64,000 bases of DNA, from positions 3,348,001 to 3,412,000 of the forward strand of contig NZ_JAUSWY010000001.1 in assembly GCF_030815585.1 (NCBI RefSeq). Reading direction: 5' to 3'. Origin of the DNA: Arthrobacter pascens (lineage in GTDB: Bacteria; Actinomycetota; Actinomycetes; Actinomycetales; Micrococcaceae). Both the position numbers and the translations under genes were made by a program. The notes under the pieces were generated by a model. The model saw only the letters and a program-made list of their open reading frames with translations, was not told the DNA's origin and made no database searches. Positions 63,228 through 64,000 of this stretch are shown in pieces. Each line of letters begins with the position of its first letter. Position 1 is the first letter of the stretch.

Positions 63228-64000
63228 ATGAGAAAAACAGTCCGCACCTCCATCGCCACGGCGGCAGCCGCGGCCCTCCTGGCGCTCACCGCCTGCGGGA
63301 GCGCCACGGAGTCCGCCGGGCCCGCAGCGGACGGGCCGTATGCGGCCCCCGCCAAGGACATCACCGCCACCATCTCCATCTCGAACTGGGGCGATCCGGG
63401 AGACAAAGCCGTGTACGACGGTGTCGCCGACCGCTTCAAGGAGAAGTACCCGAACGTGACGGTGAACAACAACTTCACCCCCATCACCACCTGGACCGAA
63501 TACGTCAACAAGCTGGTGACGCAGGCCGCGGCGGGTCAGGCTCCCGACGTCATCAACATCGCCACCGAAGGCGTGGAGCTGGGCCTGGCCAACGAGCTGT
63601 TTTTGCCCTTGGACGGCTTCCTTGAGAACGACCCCGAAGCCAAGGCCCTGCGCGAGGACATCGATCCCAAGCTGCTCGCGGGATTCGGCAAGGACGGCTC
63701 CACGTACCTGATGCCCAACACCTTCAACACCATGGTGATCTATTACAACACCAAGATGTTCGAGGCCGCCGGCATCGAACGGCCTAGCGATGACTGGACA
63801 TGGGACGACTTCCTGGAGATCTCCAAGAAACTGACCACCGGTTCCGGCGCTGACAAAGTTTACGGGTTCGCCATGCCGTACTACTCCTTCGGCATCACCC
63901 CGTGGCTCTACTCCAACGGCACTTCCATGATGAGTGAGGACCTCAAAACAGCCCAGTTGACCGATCCGAAGGTCCAGGAGACCGTGGAATGGGTGCGGGA
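63228..64000 (+). CDS. Sugar ABC transporter substrate-binding lipoprotein (CUT1 type), 3' end cut by window
   Basis: The first 257 residues of an extracellular solute-binding protein family 1. The signal MRKTVRTSIATAAAAALLA ends in lipobox LTAC. ITATISISNWGDPGDKAVYD, AAGQAPDVINIATEGVELGL and NTFNTMVIYYNTKMFEAAGI are typical of CUT1 sugar binders. AAGGAG lies 6 nt before the ATG. Two LacI regulators are just upstream; permease genes should follow beyond the window. Confidence 0.92.
   Translation, partial: MRKTVRTSIATAAAAALLALTACGSATESAGPAADGPYAAPAKDITATISISNWGDPGDKAVYDGVADRFKEKYPNVTVNNNFTPITTWTEYVNKLVTQAAAGQAPDVINIATEGVELGLANELFLPLDGFLENDPEAKALREDIDPKLLAGFGKDGSTYLMPNTFNTMVIYYNTKMFEAAGIERPSDDWTWDDFLEISKKLTTGSGADKVYGFAMPYYSFGITPWLYSNGTSMMSEDLKTAQLTDPKVQETVEWVR

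Overview
The window looks like chromosome from a high-GC actinobacterium. The coding style (GC-rich, AGGAG-type ribosome sites, many ATGA overlaps) and the gene families (PknB-type kinase, CutRS-like two-component system, LacI-controlled sugar genes, an actinobacterial-style c-di-AMP riboswitch) point to Micrococcaceae of the Arthrobacter/Pseudarthrobacter type. That placement is inference from gene content; no rRNA or tRNA gene was seen.

Layout. 1-13.4 kb: a 3'-truncated formaldehyde dehydrogenase, an MHS-type transporter, a K+ channel, a coupled pair of surface-anchored secreted proteins, a 2-kb island (lipoprotein and zinc-ribbon membrane protein) flanked by a decayed copy of the amino-acid ABC ATPase 3' end, the intact ABC operon, and a MarR/MFS pair behind two abutting palindromes. 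13.5-26 kb: an extracellular HNH nuclease overlapped by a 34-residue membrane peptide, divergent SDR/TetR, a MarR/SMR-pair module with a duplicated 13-bp operator, TerC, universal stress protein, then a patchy stretch with a broken acetyltransferase, a cupin with a run-on tail and a class-A-beta-lactamase-like hydrolase. 26-31.5 kb: a DUF2182/DUF1326 pair, a low-complexity membrane protein behind a probable c-di-AMP riboswitch, and a metal cluster (two ArsR genes, one frameshifted, a tandemly repeated His-rich protein and a CDF exporter). 31.6-39 kb: two RibD/DHFR-like reductases, a Ser/Thr kinase overlapped with a coiled-coil lipoprotein, a PepSY protein, and a histidine kinase and response regulator arranged tail-to-tail with overlapping 3' ends.

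39-64 kb is catabolic. A LacI gene, an internally deleted cupin pseudogene, a PmoA-like protein, a Gfo/Idh/MocA oxidoreductase and a GH3 glycosidase form a sugar cluster with an inverted-repeat operator. Then come a FAD-Rieske fusion, membrane proteins, an APC permease and the C2 block: adhP, aceA, a frameshifted aceB and acetyl-CoA synthetase, with a perfect 21-bp hairpin between aceA and aceB. After a DUF485 protein and a GNAT, two gene fragments (VOC and GH32) are joined end to end, followed by two paralogous LacI regulators sharing an operator and the start of a CUT1-type sugar ABC binding protein.

The genes combine into C1/C2 use (formaldehyde, ethanol, acetate via acetyl-CoA and the glyoxylate shunt), glycoside use under LacI control, small-molecule efflux under MarR/TetR control, and metal and envelope signalling. 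Four genes are broken by single-base indels in short homopolymers, so either several pathways are decaying or the assembly carries indel errors. That question decides whether the glyoxylate shunt encoded here works.
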